From: Curtobacterium sp. MCSS17_015
GTDB taxonomy: Bacteria; Actinomycetota; Actinomycetes; Actinomycetales; Microbacteriaceae
Assembly: GCF_003234265.2 (NCBI RefSeq)
Contig: NZ_CP126256.1
Location: forward strand, 1,984,001-2,048,000
Length of the DNA: 64,000 nucleotides
Direction of reading: 5' to 3'
In this document: one piece after another, positions 42,424 to 53,135 of the stretch
Numbering within the stretch: the first letter of the stretch is position 1
Layout of the letters: every line of letters begins with the position of its first letter
Program-made: the position numbers and the translations under genes
The notes under the pieces: model-generated
Database searches by the model: none
What the model was told of the DNA's origin: nothing
The model's input: the letters and a program-made list of their open reading frames with translations, nothing else

Positions 42424-42663
42424 GGACAGGGGGCCGGAGGGCACGTCCTGCAGATCGGGTCCGAGTGACCGACGCCGACGGACTGCCGAGATCCGTCGCC
42501 CCGGCGCAGTCGGGCGTGTCGGGCCGATGAGCCGTTCGCGCGCTCAGCATCGTGCGCGACGGTCCGAGCAGGGGCGACCCCGCCCTCTCGGCAGGGGACC
42601 GGCCCGGGGGAACGGGCTCGGGACCGGCGGGGCGTCCGGGAACGAGGGAGACGGCGAGAACGA

Positions 42664-42696
42664 CGAAGACCCCGACCGGATCGGTCGGGGTCTTCG
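42664..42696 (-). terminator. Terminator of tRNA-Lys
   Basis: CGAAGACCCCGACCG and its complement form a 15-bp stem with loop GAT directly after the tRNA CCA end. The left flank GAACGACGAAG matches the other tRNA terminators here. The preceding 240 bases (42424-42663) hold no gene that I can support. Confidence 0.8.
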
Positions 42697-42699
42697 GTG

Positions 42700-42775
<76 letters not shown>

Positions 42776-42887
42776 GTGTCTTGCGTTGTCCTGCCGCTTC
42801 GGCATGCGCCCCGCGACGGGAATCAACAATAGCATGACTTCTGCGTGCCGTTGACCACTCGCGGCACCGGACGAACAGGAGCCCCAC

Positions 42888-43358
42888 TTGAGCGACCGTC
42901 TCGCCGCCGGCGACACCGCCCCCGACTTCACCCTCCCCGACCAGGACGGCACGGAGCACACGCTCGCGGACCTCCGCGGGCGGAAGGTGATCGTGTACTT
43001 CTACCCCGCCGCCTCCACCCCGGGCTGCACCACCGAGGCCTGCGACTTCCGCGACAACATGTCGTCGCTGCAGGCGGCCGGGTACGAGGTACTCGGGGTC
43101 TCCAAGGACGAGCTGCCCGCACTCCAGCGCTTCCACCACGAGCAGGCCCTGAGCTTCCCGTTGCTGAGCGACCCCGACCTCTCCGTGCACGAGGCGTACG
43201 GCGCCTGGGGCGAGAAGAACAACTACGGCAAGATCGTCACCGGCACGATCCGCTCGACGATCGTCGTCGACGAGGACGGCACGGTGCAGCTGCCGCTCTA
43301 CAACGTCAAGGCCACCGGCCACGTCGCGAGCCTGCGGAAGAAGCTCGGCCTGGTCTGA
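42888..43358 (+). CDS. bcp: Peroxiredoxin, Bcp/PrxQ type
   Basis: The 156-residue thiol peroxidase has the peroxidatic cysteine in YFYPAASTPGCTTEACDFRD; the second cysteine five residues on (CTTEAC) is the resolving residue of the PrxQ alpha type. The C-terminal segment IRSTIVVDEDGTV and VASLRKKLGL fit the family. It reduces hydroperoxides in the cytoplasm, recycled by thioredoxin. The start is a TTG at 42888 with AGGAG seven bases upstream. Confidence 0.94.
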   Translation: MSDRLAAGDTAPDFTLPDQDGTEHTLADLRGRKVIVYFYPAASTPGCTTEACDFRDNMSSLQAAGYEVLGVSKDELPALQRFHHEQALSFPLLSDPDLSVHEAYGAWGEKNNYGKIVTGTIRSTIVVDEDGTVQLPLYNVKATGHVASLRKKLGLV

Positions 43359-43392
43359 CGAGCTCCGAGCCGACCTCCCGGCGCTGCTCCGG

Positions 43393-43812
43393 TCAGTCCC
43401 GACGTGCGAGCACCGCGGTCACGGACCGTGACAGCACGAGCGTGATGCCGAGCAGCGCCGGGATGAGCAGCGCCCAGCCGACGGACGCCACACGGGACTC
43501 CCCCTGGAACGCGCCGATCGCGAGGGCTCCCTGCAGGACCTGCCAGACGACGATCCCGCTGCGCACCCAGGCGCGTCCACGACGCAGCCCCACGACCATG
43601 GCACCGAGCCAGAGCGTCGCGAGGACGGCGAGCACGAGGAGCGCCACCGCCGACGCCACGCTCGCGGCCGGCGTCATGAGGAGCTCGACGAGCAGGAACA
43701 CGGTCACGGCAGCCATCGCGAGGAACTCGAGTCCGACGACGACGACGAGCACGAGGAGCGCAGCAGGCCGCCTCCGGGGGACGAGTTCGTCGTCCGGGAT
43801 GGTGTCAGGCAC
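43393..43812 (-). CDS. Membrane protein of four helices, unknown function
   Basis: The 139-residue protein has an acidic/basic N-terminus (MPDTIPDDELVPRRRP) and four hydrophobic helices, with an arginine-rich loop VGLRRGRAWVRSGIVVWQ between the second and third. The motif recalls small actinobacterial membrane proteins of unknown role. The GTG start at 43812 has GGAGG seven bases upstream. It is divergent from whiB with a palindrome in between. Confidence 0.7.
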   Translation of the reverse strand: MPDTIPDDELVPRRRPAALLVLVVVVGLEFLAMAAVTVFLLVELLMTPAASVASAVALLVLAVLATLWLGAMVVGLRRGRAWVRSGIVVWQVLQGALAIGAFQGESRVASVGWALLIPALLGITLVLSRSVTAVLARRD

Positions 43813-43845
43813 AGCGATCCTCCAGCAGTGAAACCCTTGATTTGG

Positions 43846-43859
43846 CCATACCAGTATGG
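43846..43859. promoter_or_regulatory. Inverted repeat between a membrane protein gene and whiB
   Basis: CCATAC and GTATGG with a two-base centre lie 33 bases before the membrane protein start and 220 before whiB. It is a good operator shape, but no regulator is known to bind it. The 266-base gap otherwise shows no gene. Confidence 0.4.
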
Positions 43860-44078
43860 AACGATGTTCGAGGTCGTTTGGACGGCACGATGTGGTGTGC
43901 GTCTCCCGTGGTTCGACGCTCCTCCCCCGAGCGTTCTGCGGGCGTCGAACTCTCCCCGCGCGGGCTCCTCCCCCACAGGAAGCCTCCCGTACGTCACATG
44001 AGCATGTGCAGAGTCCCGATCCCCCGAGTCACGGCCGCGGCCTGCCGTTCGAGCATCTATCGCAAGGAGCACCACCAC

Positions 44079-44327
44079 ATGGATTGGCGTGACCAGGCAG
44101 CCTGCCTCACCGCAGACCCCGAGCTCTTCTTCCCCGTCGGGAACACCGGCCCGGCCGTCGACCAGATCGAGAAGGCCAAGTCGGTCTGCGCTCGCTGCAC
44201 CGTGACCGAGATGTGCCTGCAGTACGCACTCGAGAACAACCAGGACTCCGGTGTCTGGGGAGGCCTCAGCGAGGACGAGCGTCGCGCGCTCAAGCGCCGC
44301 GCCGCCCGCGCCCGTCGGGCCTCCTGA
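44079..44327 (+). CDS. whiB1: WhiB-family iron-sulfur transcription factor (WhiB1-like)
   Basis: The 82-residue protein has the four cluster cysteines Cys9, Cys37, Cys40 and Cys46 (C-x27-C-x2-C-x5-C), the GVWGGLSEDERR turn and a basic C-terminal tail KRRAARARRAS for DNA binding. Its length and the ELFFPVG segment fit WhiB1, which senses nitric oxide through its [4Fe-4S] cluster. The ATG has AAGGAG nine bases upstream, with a long (about 200-base) untranslated leader. It is adjacent to pdtaS, as in Mycobacterium. Confidence 0.92.
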   Translation: MDWRDQAACLTADPELFFPVGNTGPAVDQIEKAKSVCARCTVTEMCLQYALENNQDSGVWGGLSEDERRALKRRAARARRAS

Positions 44328-44350
44328 CACAGCAGGACCGGCAGACCGCT

Positions 44351-44387
44351 CGACGCCCGCCGCGCCCCTCGGGGCCGGCGGGCGTCG
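44351..44387. terminator. Hairpin between whiB and pdtaS
   Basis: CGACGCCCGCCG and its complement form a 12-bp stem with a GC-rich inner loop, 23 bases after the whiB stop. It serves the convergent pair whiB and pdtaS. Confidence 0.65.
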
Positions 44388-44480
44388 TCGTGCCCGGGAC
44401 CGCGCCCTCGGGCCGCGGGGCGTCGTCAGCGGGACCGCGGCATCGTGCAGTTCGTGACGGACGCCGCGGTTCCGCAGACC

Positions 44481-45986
44481 CTAGGCGGCGGTACCGGCCG
44501 TGAGCCAGCGGAACGGGATCGAGATGGTGACCTCGGTGCCGCTGCCGGTCAGGGTGTGCCAGTCGATCGTGCCGCCGAGTTCGCCCTGGATGAGCGTGCG
44601 GACGATCTGCGTGCCGAGTCCCGATCCGACCTTGCCCTCGGGCAGACCCACTCCGTTGTCGCGCACCTGGATCTCGATGTGGTCATCGTGCCGGTTGGCG
44701 ACGATCTCGACCTCACCGTCCCGCCCGTCCAGGCCGTGTTCGACGGCGTTGGTGACGAGTTCGGTGAGGCCGAGTGCCAGCGGCGTGGCCGCCTCCGACG
44801 GCAGCACCCCGAACTCCCCCGTCTTCTTCGGGTGCACGGTCGTGTTGTGCGACGCGGCGACCTCGGTCACGAGCTTGAGGACCGAGTCGAACACCTCGTC
44901 GAAGTCCACGGTCTGACTGAGGCCCGTCGACAGGGTGTCGTGCACGACGGCGATCGCGGCCACGCGTCGCATCGCGTTCTGCAGCGAGGTCCGCGCCTCG
45001 TCGGAGTGGGTGCGGCGCGCCTGGATCCGCAGCAGTGAGGCGACCGTCTGCAGGTTGTTCTTGACCCGGTGGTGGATCTCGCGGATCGTCGCGTCCTTGG
45101 TGATGAGCTCGCGCTCCTGGTGGCGCATCTCGGTGACGTCGCGGCAGAGCACGACGGCGCCGATCCGCTCACCGTGGTCGCGGAGCGGGATCGACCGGAG
45201 CGTCACGGTGACGCCCTTCGCCTCGATGTCCGCGCGCCACGGGGCCCGCCCCGTGACCACGAGCGGCAGGGACTCGTCGACGTCGAGCTGGGCGCCGAGG
45301 AGTTCCGTCGTGACCTCGGCCAGGGACTTGCGCTCGAGTTCGCCGTCGAAGCCCATCCGGTTGAAGGCGCTCAGGCCGTTCGGGCTCGCGAAGGTGACGA
45401 CGCCGTTCGTGTCGAGGCGGAGCAGGCCGTCGCTGGCACGGGGCGCGCCGCGACGAGGACCCGCGGGGGCACCGAGGTCCGGGAAGTCGCCGGTCGCGAT
45501 CATGCCGAACAGGTCGTTCGCGCTCGCGGTGAAGTTGAGTTCCTGCCGGCTCGGCGTGCGTGACTCGTCCTGGTTGGAGTGCCGGGTGACGACGGCGATC
45601 GGTCGCTCGGTGGTCTCGGCGCTCTTCGCGGTGAGGCGCCGGAGCACCGGGATCGCGCGGACCCGGGTCGGGGTGTCCTCGTACCAGTCCGGCTCGGCGG
45701 AGTCGACGACGCGACTGCCGGTGAAGCTCTGGGTGACCTGGTCGCGCCATTCCTCGCGGATCTCCTGCCCGACGATGTCGCGGTAGAACAGGGTCGCGGC
45801 CGAGGAGGGACGGGCGTGAGCGACGGCGACGAACGACGAGCCGTCGGCCGTCGGCACCCAGAGCACCATGTCGGCGAAGGACAGGTCGGCGAGCAGCTGC
45901 CAGTCCCCGACGAGCAGGTGGAGCCACTCCACGTCGGCTTCGGAGGAACGGCCTTGTGCGAGGACGAGGTCACTGAGGGTCGACAC
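44481..45986 (-). CDS. pdtaS: Sensor histidine kinase of the PdtaS family
   Basis: This cytosolic 501-residue kinase has an N-terminal GAF-like domain (about 1-150), a PAS domain (about 185-290), and a HisKA_2 dimerisation motif EIHHRVKNNLQTVASLLR with the phosphoacceptor at His305/His306, followed by the HATPase with ELVTNAVEHG and DNGVGLP. No membrane helices are present. The architecture and the neighbouring whiB1 match mycobacterial Rv3220c (PdtaS), whose partner PdtaR is an ANTAR RNA-binding regulator; pdtaR is not in this window. The role in metal or NO sensing is known for Mycobacterium only. Confidence 0.9.
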   Translation of the reverse strand: MSTLSDLVLAQGRSSEADVEWLHLLVGDWQLLADLSFADMVLWVPTADGSSFVAVAHARPSSAATLFYRDIVGQEIREEWRDQVTQSFTGSRVVDSAEPDWYEDTPTRVRAIPVLRRLTAKSAETTERPIAVVTRHSNQDESRTPSRQELNFTASANDLFGMIATGDFPDLGAPAGPRRGAPRASDGLLRLDTNGVVTFASPNGLSAFNRMGFDGELERKSLAEVTTELLGAQLDVDESLPLVVTGRAPWRADIEAKGVTVTLRSIPLRDHGERIGAVVLCRDVTEMRHQERELITKDATIREIHHRVKNNLQTVASLLRIQARRTHSDEARTSLQNAMRRVAAIAVVHDTLSTGLSQTVDFDEVFDSVLKLVTEVAASHNTTVHPKKTGEFGVLPSEAATPLALGLTELVTNAVEHGLDGRDGEVEIVANRHDDHIEIQVRDNGVGLPEGKVGSGLGTQIVRTLIQGELGGTIDWHTLTGSGTEVTISIPFRWLTAGTAA

Positions 45987-46104
45987 CCGACAAGTCTAGG
46001 TGCGCCCCCGTGTGGACGACGGCGCGCTCTCCACAGCCTGGTACCGGCTGCGAAATGTGATGTTGCACGGCCCATACGCTCGGCCCTGACGAAAGGGGGC
46101 CGGG

Positions 46105-46611
46105 GTGACGGACATCGCAGAGCGCATCGACGACGAGCCGATCGGGAGGCGCGGGCACGTCAAGAGACCGGAGCACGATCACAGCCAGAGCCACGACCAG
46201 GTCGGCGACCGACGGACTGCGGACGGCACGGCAGACGCCACCGGTGCGCCGCCCGCCGATGCTGCAGCCGATCTGCCAGACGCGGGTGAGACCGCACGCT
46301 CCCTGGCCCTCTGCGTCGCCGAGATCCTCACCGGCGCCCGCGAGGTCGACACCATCTCGCGCTGGATCAGTGACGAGGTGCACCGACACCTGCAGCACCG
46401 AGCGGCGATCGCGGCCCGGGCCCGTTCGGTCTCCCGGCACAGCCACCACCGCGCCGTCATCCGGGTCGGCGGCGTCGTCCTGGACGGGCCGCGGGACGGC
46501 GTCGCGGAGGCGGCCGTCGTCGTCCACACCCGGAGCCGCGCTCGAGCGGTCGCGATCCGGCTCGAGGTCCGCAACGGACGCTGGCGGGCAACGGCCATCG
46601 GTGTGCTCTGA
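46105..46611 (+). CDS. Rv3235-family protein
   Basis: The 168-residue protein has a polar, probably disordered N-terminus of about 60 residues and a C-terminal domain with LALCVAEILTGAREVDTISRWI and HHRAVIRVGGVVLDGPRDGVAEAAVVVHTRSRARAVAIRLE. That pattern and its place beside secA identify it as the Rv3235-like family of actinobacteria. Function is unknown. The GTG start has AAAGGGGG upstream. Confidence 0.82.
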   Translation: MTDIAERIDDEPIGRRGHVKRPEHDHSQSHDQVGDRRTADGTADATGAPPADAAADLPDAGETARSLALCVAEILTGAREVDTISRWISDEVHRHLQHRAAIAARARSVSRHSHHRAVIRVGGVVLDGPRDGVAEAAVVVHTRSRARAVAIRLEVRNGRWRATAIGVL

Positions 46612-46670
46612 ACGGGGCGCGCTGAGCGGGGCGCGCCCCGGCACCGCCTCTGGTGCCGTCGGGGACGACG

Positions 46671-46710
46671 GACGGGAGGCCCGGTACCAGCTGGTACCGG
46701 GCCTCCCGTC
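46671..46710. terminator. 40-bp perfect palindrome, bidirectional terminator (copy 2)
   Basis: The same 40 bases as at 36043-36082 occur here between the convergent Rv3235-like gene (ends 46611) and secA (ends 46726). The flanks differ from those of copy 1. Confidence 0.8.
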
Positions 46711-46725
46711 GTGTGCCGTGGTGCG

Positions 46726-49506
<2,781 letters not shown>

Positions 49507-49598
49507 GTGAGCTCCTTACGAAGTCGTCGTGCGCGGTCCGCGCGCCCGATCAGCCAGTCATGCTAGCAACCCCCCGCGGCCCGGCGCTGGGAGCAGCA

Positions 49599-49634
49599 CG
49601 AGTGCGCACGGCCCGGGTGGACCGTGCGCACTCG
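49599..49634 (-). terminator. Terminator of hpf
   Basis: CGAGTGCGCACGG and its complement form a perfect 13-bp stem with a ten-base loop, 20 bases after the hpf stop on the minus strand. It insulates hpf from secA. Confidence 0.75.
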
Positions 49635-49653
49635 AGGGCCGTGCTGCCGGGGA

Positions 49654-50376
49654 CTACGCGCTCGCGGGCGAGGTCTCCTCGACGAGGACGTGCTCACTCC
49701 CCCGGGCGTCGGCGCCCGGGTTCTCGTCGATGCCGATGACGCCGTAGTCCCAGCCCTTCCGTCGGTAGACAACGCTCGGGCGGTGGGTCTCCGAGTCGAC
49801 GAAGAGGTAGAAGTCGTGCCCGACGAGCTCCATGTGGTACAGCGCGTCGTCGACGGTCATCGGGGCGGCCTCGAACACCTTCTGGCGGATCACGACCGGC
49901 GAGTAGGCCGCGTCCTCGTCCTCGTGGTCCGTGCCCTGGTCGGCGTCGACCACGGGCACGGCGCCGGTGGCGACCTCCTCGATGAGCTTGCCGTCGGCGG
50001 GCTCCACGCCCATGCCCTCGAAGCCGGCGCCCGCGGCCTCGGCGACGGACGTCGGGCGGTGCCGTCCGCGGTGCACCTTCTTGCGGTCGCGAGCACGACG
50101 CAGGCGCTCGGCGATGCGGGCGAACGCGAGGTCGAACGCCGCGTACTTGTCCGACGCCGCGGACTCGGCCCGGACGAGCGGCCCGGGTCCGATGAGGGTC
50201 AGTTCGACGCGGTCCTCGCCCTGCGCCCCGCTGCTCTTCTCGTGGTGCCGGCTCACTCGCACCTCGAACGCGAGGGCCCGGTCGGCGAGCGCGTCGATCT
50301 TCTCGGACTTCTGCTCCACGTAGGTCCGGAATCGGTCGGTGACCCCGACGTTCCGGCCCGTGATCGTCACGTCCAT
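49654..50376 (-). CDS. hpf: Ribosome hibernation promoting factor, long form
   Basis: The 240-residue protein has an N-terminal S30AE domain (MDVTITGRNVGVTDRFRTYVEQK), a variable acidic linker (about 135-180) and the C-terminal dimerisation domain (FEAAPMTVDDALYHMELVGHDFYLFVDSET and VVYRRKGWDYGVIGIDE). Long HPF joins two 70S ribosomes into inactive 100S particles in stationary phase. The ATG at 50376 has GGGAG six bases upstream; two further in-frame starts upstream would add only non-homologous residues. Confidence 0.94.
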   Translation of the reverse strand: MDVTITGRNVGVTDRFRTYVEQKSEKIDALADRALAFEVRVSRHHEKSSGAQGEDRVELTLIGPGPLVRAESAASDKYAAFDLAFARIAERLRRARDRKKVHRGRHRPTSVAEAAGAGFEGMGVEPADGKLIEEVATGAVPVVDADQGTDHEDEDAAYSPVVIRQKVFEAAPMTVDDALYHMELVGHDFYLFVDSETHRPSVVYRRKGWDYGVIGIDENPGADARGSEHVLVEETSPASA

Positions 50377-50534
50377 GGCGGCTCCCATCCACATTCGGCG
50401 GTTCGCCTCCGTCCGGCGAACACCAACGCCTTGCCGCGAGGCTAGACCCTGCCGCCCGAGCGGGTACGCGAGCTGCGCGGGAGGCAGCACACGCCCACCC
50501 GATGCCCAGGGGACGTCCGGCTCGTGCACCACGC

Positions 50535-51332
50535 TCACGCCTCCACACTGGCGATCGCGACGCACCGGACCACGCGGCCGCCGGCCACCCGCACCGCGCG
50601 GACGGCTTCGGCCATCGTGACGCCGGTGGTCACGACGTCGTCCACGACGACGACGTCACGACCGCCGACCTGCCCGACGAGTCCCGCGGCGCTGAGCGTC
50701 CCCACGGTGGCGGCGACCCGCTCCAGGGCGGTGCGCTCCTTCTGCCCGGTCGGGATCCGCGGTCCGGACGCCAGGGTGCCGGGACCGGTTTGGGCCGCCG
50801 CCACGTCGTCCACACCGGACCGGGCCCGCGGAGCGGTGAGCCGCCGGAGTGCGGGAGCATGCCGGACCCCGGCGCGGCGCAGCACCGTGACGACCGGGTC
50901 GAAGCCGCGCCGCCGGTGACCGCGGGCCGACGGTGGGACCCGGAGGACGACCGCACCCGGTGCCGCGGCGAGCGCCGCCCGGACGAGGTCCGCCGTACGG
51001 CGGGTCAGCGGACCGACGACGTCGACGCGTCCGCGGAGCTTCCACTCGAGGACGAGCGTGCGGACGAGTCCCTCGTACTCGTACGCCGCGTCGAGTCGGA
51101 CGCCCGCCACCAGGCGCGTGCGCCCGGGCAGGGCGGCGAGGGCGGACCGGCACACCGGGCAGAGGGCATGGTCGGGGTGACCGCACCCGGCGCACACGAC
51201 GGGCAGGAGCAGGGCGAGGACCGCGACGAGGGCGTCTCGCCAGGGCCGGGACACCTCGCCCCGCGGTACGGGAACGGGTGCGGGTACGGCGGCGGCCGGT
51301 GCGCCGCCGGGCGGTGGCTGGTGGTTCGACAC
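50535..51332 (-). CDS. comF: ComF family phosphoribosyltransferase-like protein
   Basis: The 265-residue protein has an N-terminal zinc ribbon (Cys47, Cys50, Cys58, Cys61) and a C-terminal PRTase fold with the PRPP-binding loop VVVVDDVVTTGVTMAEAV, and the RVPPSARGHRRRGFDPV segment between. ComF proteins help DNA uptake in competent bacteria; in actinobacteria the role is unproven. The GTG start is chosen for its position, but lacks a strong ribosome binding site, so the first 20 Pro/Ala-rich residues are uncertain. Confidence 0.85.
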   Translation of the reverse strand: MSNHQPPPGGAPAAAVPAPVPVPRGEVSRPWRDALVAVLALLLPVVCAGCGHPDHALCPVCRSALAALPGRTRLVAGVRLDAAYEYEGLVRTLVLEWKLRGRVDVVGPLTRRTADLVRAALAAAPGAVVLRVPPSARGHRRRGFDPVVTVLRRAGVRHAPALRRLTAPRARSGVDDVAAAQTGPGTLASGPRIPTGQKERTALERVAATVGTLSAAGLVGQVGGRDVVVVDDVVTTGVTMAEAVRAVRVAGGRVVRCVAIASVEA

Positions 51333-51357
51333 GACACGATGCTCGTGGAACGGAGCG

Positions 51358-51405
51358 CCGGACGCCGAGGCCGCCCGGACAGCTGTGGACGGGCTCGGCG
51401 TCCGG
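51358..51405 (-). terminator. Hairpin after lpqB
   Basis: CCGGACGCCGAG and CTCGGCGTCCGG form a 12-bp stem with an inner CCCG/CGGG pairing, 24 bases past the lpqB stop. It would end the mtrA-mtrB-lpqB transcript. Confidence 0.55.
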
Positions 51406-51428
51406 GACGTCCGTGGAGGGCAAGTGCC

Positions 51429-53135
51429 TCAGCGCTGGACGCCGAGGACCGACGCGGCGACGCCCGTGGTGTCCCACCCACCACCCGTCGACTGCAGCAC
51501 GGAGCCGTCCGACATCCGGAGCAGCAGCGCGCTGCCGCTCCCCCCGGCGATGGCGGTCGCGGTGCCGTCGGGCTTCGCGAGCGTCTCCGACTGCCCGCCG
51601 ACCGTCGTCCGGACGACGCTGGACCCGGTCTCCGTGCGGCCGACGGACGCGACGTCGAGCTCGTCCACCCAGGTCGCGCCGACGGGGTCCCCGGCGGCGG
51701 CCTGGACGCGCACGGGCGGACCGAGCGAGGTCGGCGCCCGGTCGGAGCCGCGCGTGATCGCCAGCACGTAGAGGGCGGCCCCGTCGTCGGTGTCCAGGAG
51801 CGCGAGCGCGCGGGTGGAGTCCCGCGACACCTCGAAGGACACGAGCCGACCCTCGGGCAGGGTCGAGGTGACCTGGTGCGGGTCGCCACCGAGGCCGTAC
51901 GCGGCGATGGAGCGGGGGTCGGAGCGCTCCGCGACCCACACGAACCCCTGGTCGTCGATCGAGGGCGGCACGAGGCCGCCACGGGTGTCGACGCGGAGCG
52001 GGTCCTTGCCGCTGCGGACGACGAAGACGCCGTCGCGGTTGCCGACGGCCGCGACCGTGCCCGCGGCGGAGAGTGCGAGCGACGCCGGCTCGAGGTCGGC
52101 GATCCGACCGCTCATCCCGCCGCCGAGGCCGGTGACCTCTCCCGTGCTCGGCGTCGCGAACCCGGCGACGCCGTCCTGCACCACGAGGGGCCTGGCGTCG
52201 ACGTCCGGGTTCCGCTGCGCGCTCGTGCCGCTCGAGTCCGGCAGGGGCACCGAGACGCCCTCGACGGTGAGGTCGACGGAGGAGACCGTGGCGATGGAGG
52301 ACAGCGAGTCCGTGAGCTGCTCACGCATCCGGACCTTCTCGACGGTGCTCGCCCGGAGCGCCTCGCTGGAGAGGTCGACCTGTGCGCTGCCGCTCTCGAT
52401 CGTGACCGCGTTGAGGGAGAGCTGCGTGCCCTCGGGGAACGACGAGACGACGGCGCCCTCGAGCCACTCGGCCGGCCCGGCGAGCAGGGCGCTGACGATG
52501 CGGGTGCTCGTCGACGAGCGGGCGAGGAACCACCGCTCGTCGGGCACGAGGTAGCGGTACGTCGGGTCGTAGAAGTAGAGCGCGTGCGGTTGGAAGACCG
52601 AGACGAAGTTGACCGGGGACAGGATGATGCCGTCGGGGGCGTAGGCGATCCGCCACTCGCCGTCCTCACGGGTGAACTGGAAGGTGAGCGTCGACGAGGT
52701 CGGGCGGACCGCCTGGGTGTACTCGCCGTCGGCGTCGACCGATGCGCTGGCGGTGAGCGTGTAGGTCAGCTCGCGGGTCCCGACGCGCTCGACCTCGCCG
52801 TCGCCCTGGCGGACCGTGACGCCCTGGCGCGGGTTCCACTTCTGGGAGAACCCGGCGCTGAGGAACTCCCGGGCGACCGCGTAGTCGTTCTGGGCGCCGG
52901 TGGCTGCGTCGATGAACTGGGTGAGCAGTTCGGTCTGGTCGGACCCGGCCTCGGGTCCGGAGGGTCGGTAGTCGACGCCGCCCGAGGGCGACTCGTCGGT
53001 GATGGACTTCCCGGCCCGCACCGGTCCGGACTCGGGGATCGCCGCGCACGCCGTGACGCCCAGGAGCGTGAGGGCGGCGAGCGCCGTCGCGAGGGCCCGC
53101 CGCACGCGGTGTCCGGTGCCGGTGGTCCTGCTCAT
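51429..53135 (-). CDS. lpqB: Lipoprotein LpqB, MtrAB-associated
   Basis: The 568-residue lipoprotein has a signal peptide with lipobox LGVTAC (Cys30), a GerMN domain (about 200-330) and a C-terminal beta-propeller-like domain. In Mycobacterium LpqB interacts with the sensor MtrB and modulates envelope signalling. Its ATG overlaps the mtrB stop (ATGA), the standard arrangement mtrA-mtrB-lpqB. Confidence 0.95.
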   Translation of the reverse strand: MSRTTGTGHRVRRALATALAALTLLGVTACAAIPESGPVRAGKSITDESPSGGVDYRPSGPEAGSDQTELLTQFIDAATGAQNDYAVAREFLSAGFSQKWNPRQGVTVRQGDGEVERVGTRELTYTLTASASVDADGEYTQAVRPTSSTLTFQFTREDGEWRIAYAPDGIILSPVNFVSVFQPHALYFYDPTYRYLVPDERWFLARSSTSTRIVSALLAGPAEWLEGAVVSSFPEGTQLSLNAVTIESGSAQVDLSSEALRASTVEKVRMREQLTDSLSSIATVSSVDLTVEGVSVPLPDSSGTSAQRNPDVDARPLVVQDGVAGFATPSTGEVTGLGGGMSGRIADLEPASLALSAAGTVAAVGNRDGVFVVRSGKDPLRVDTRGGLVPPSIDDQGFVWVAERSDPRSIAAYGLGGDPHQVTSTLPEGRLVSFEVSRDSTRALALLDTDDGAALYVLAITRGSDRAPTSLGPPVRVQAAAGDPVGATWVDELDVASVGRTETGSSVVRTTVGGQSETLAKPDGTATAIAGGSGSALLLRMSDGSVLQSTGGGWDTTGVAASVLGVQR

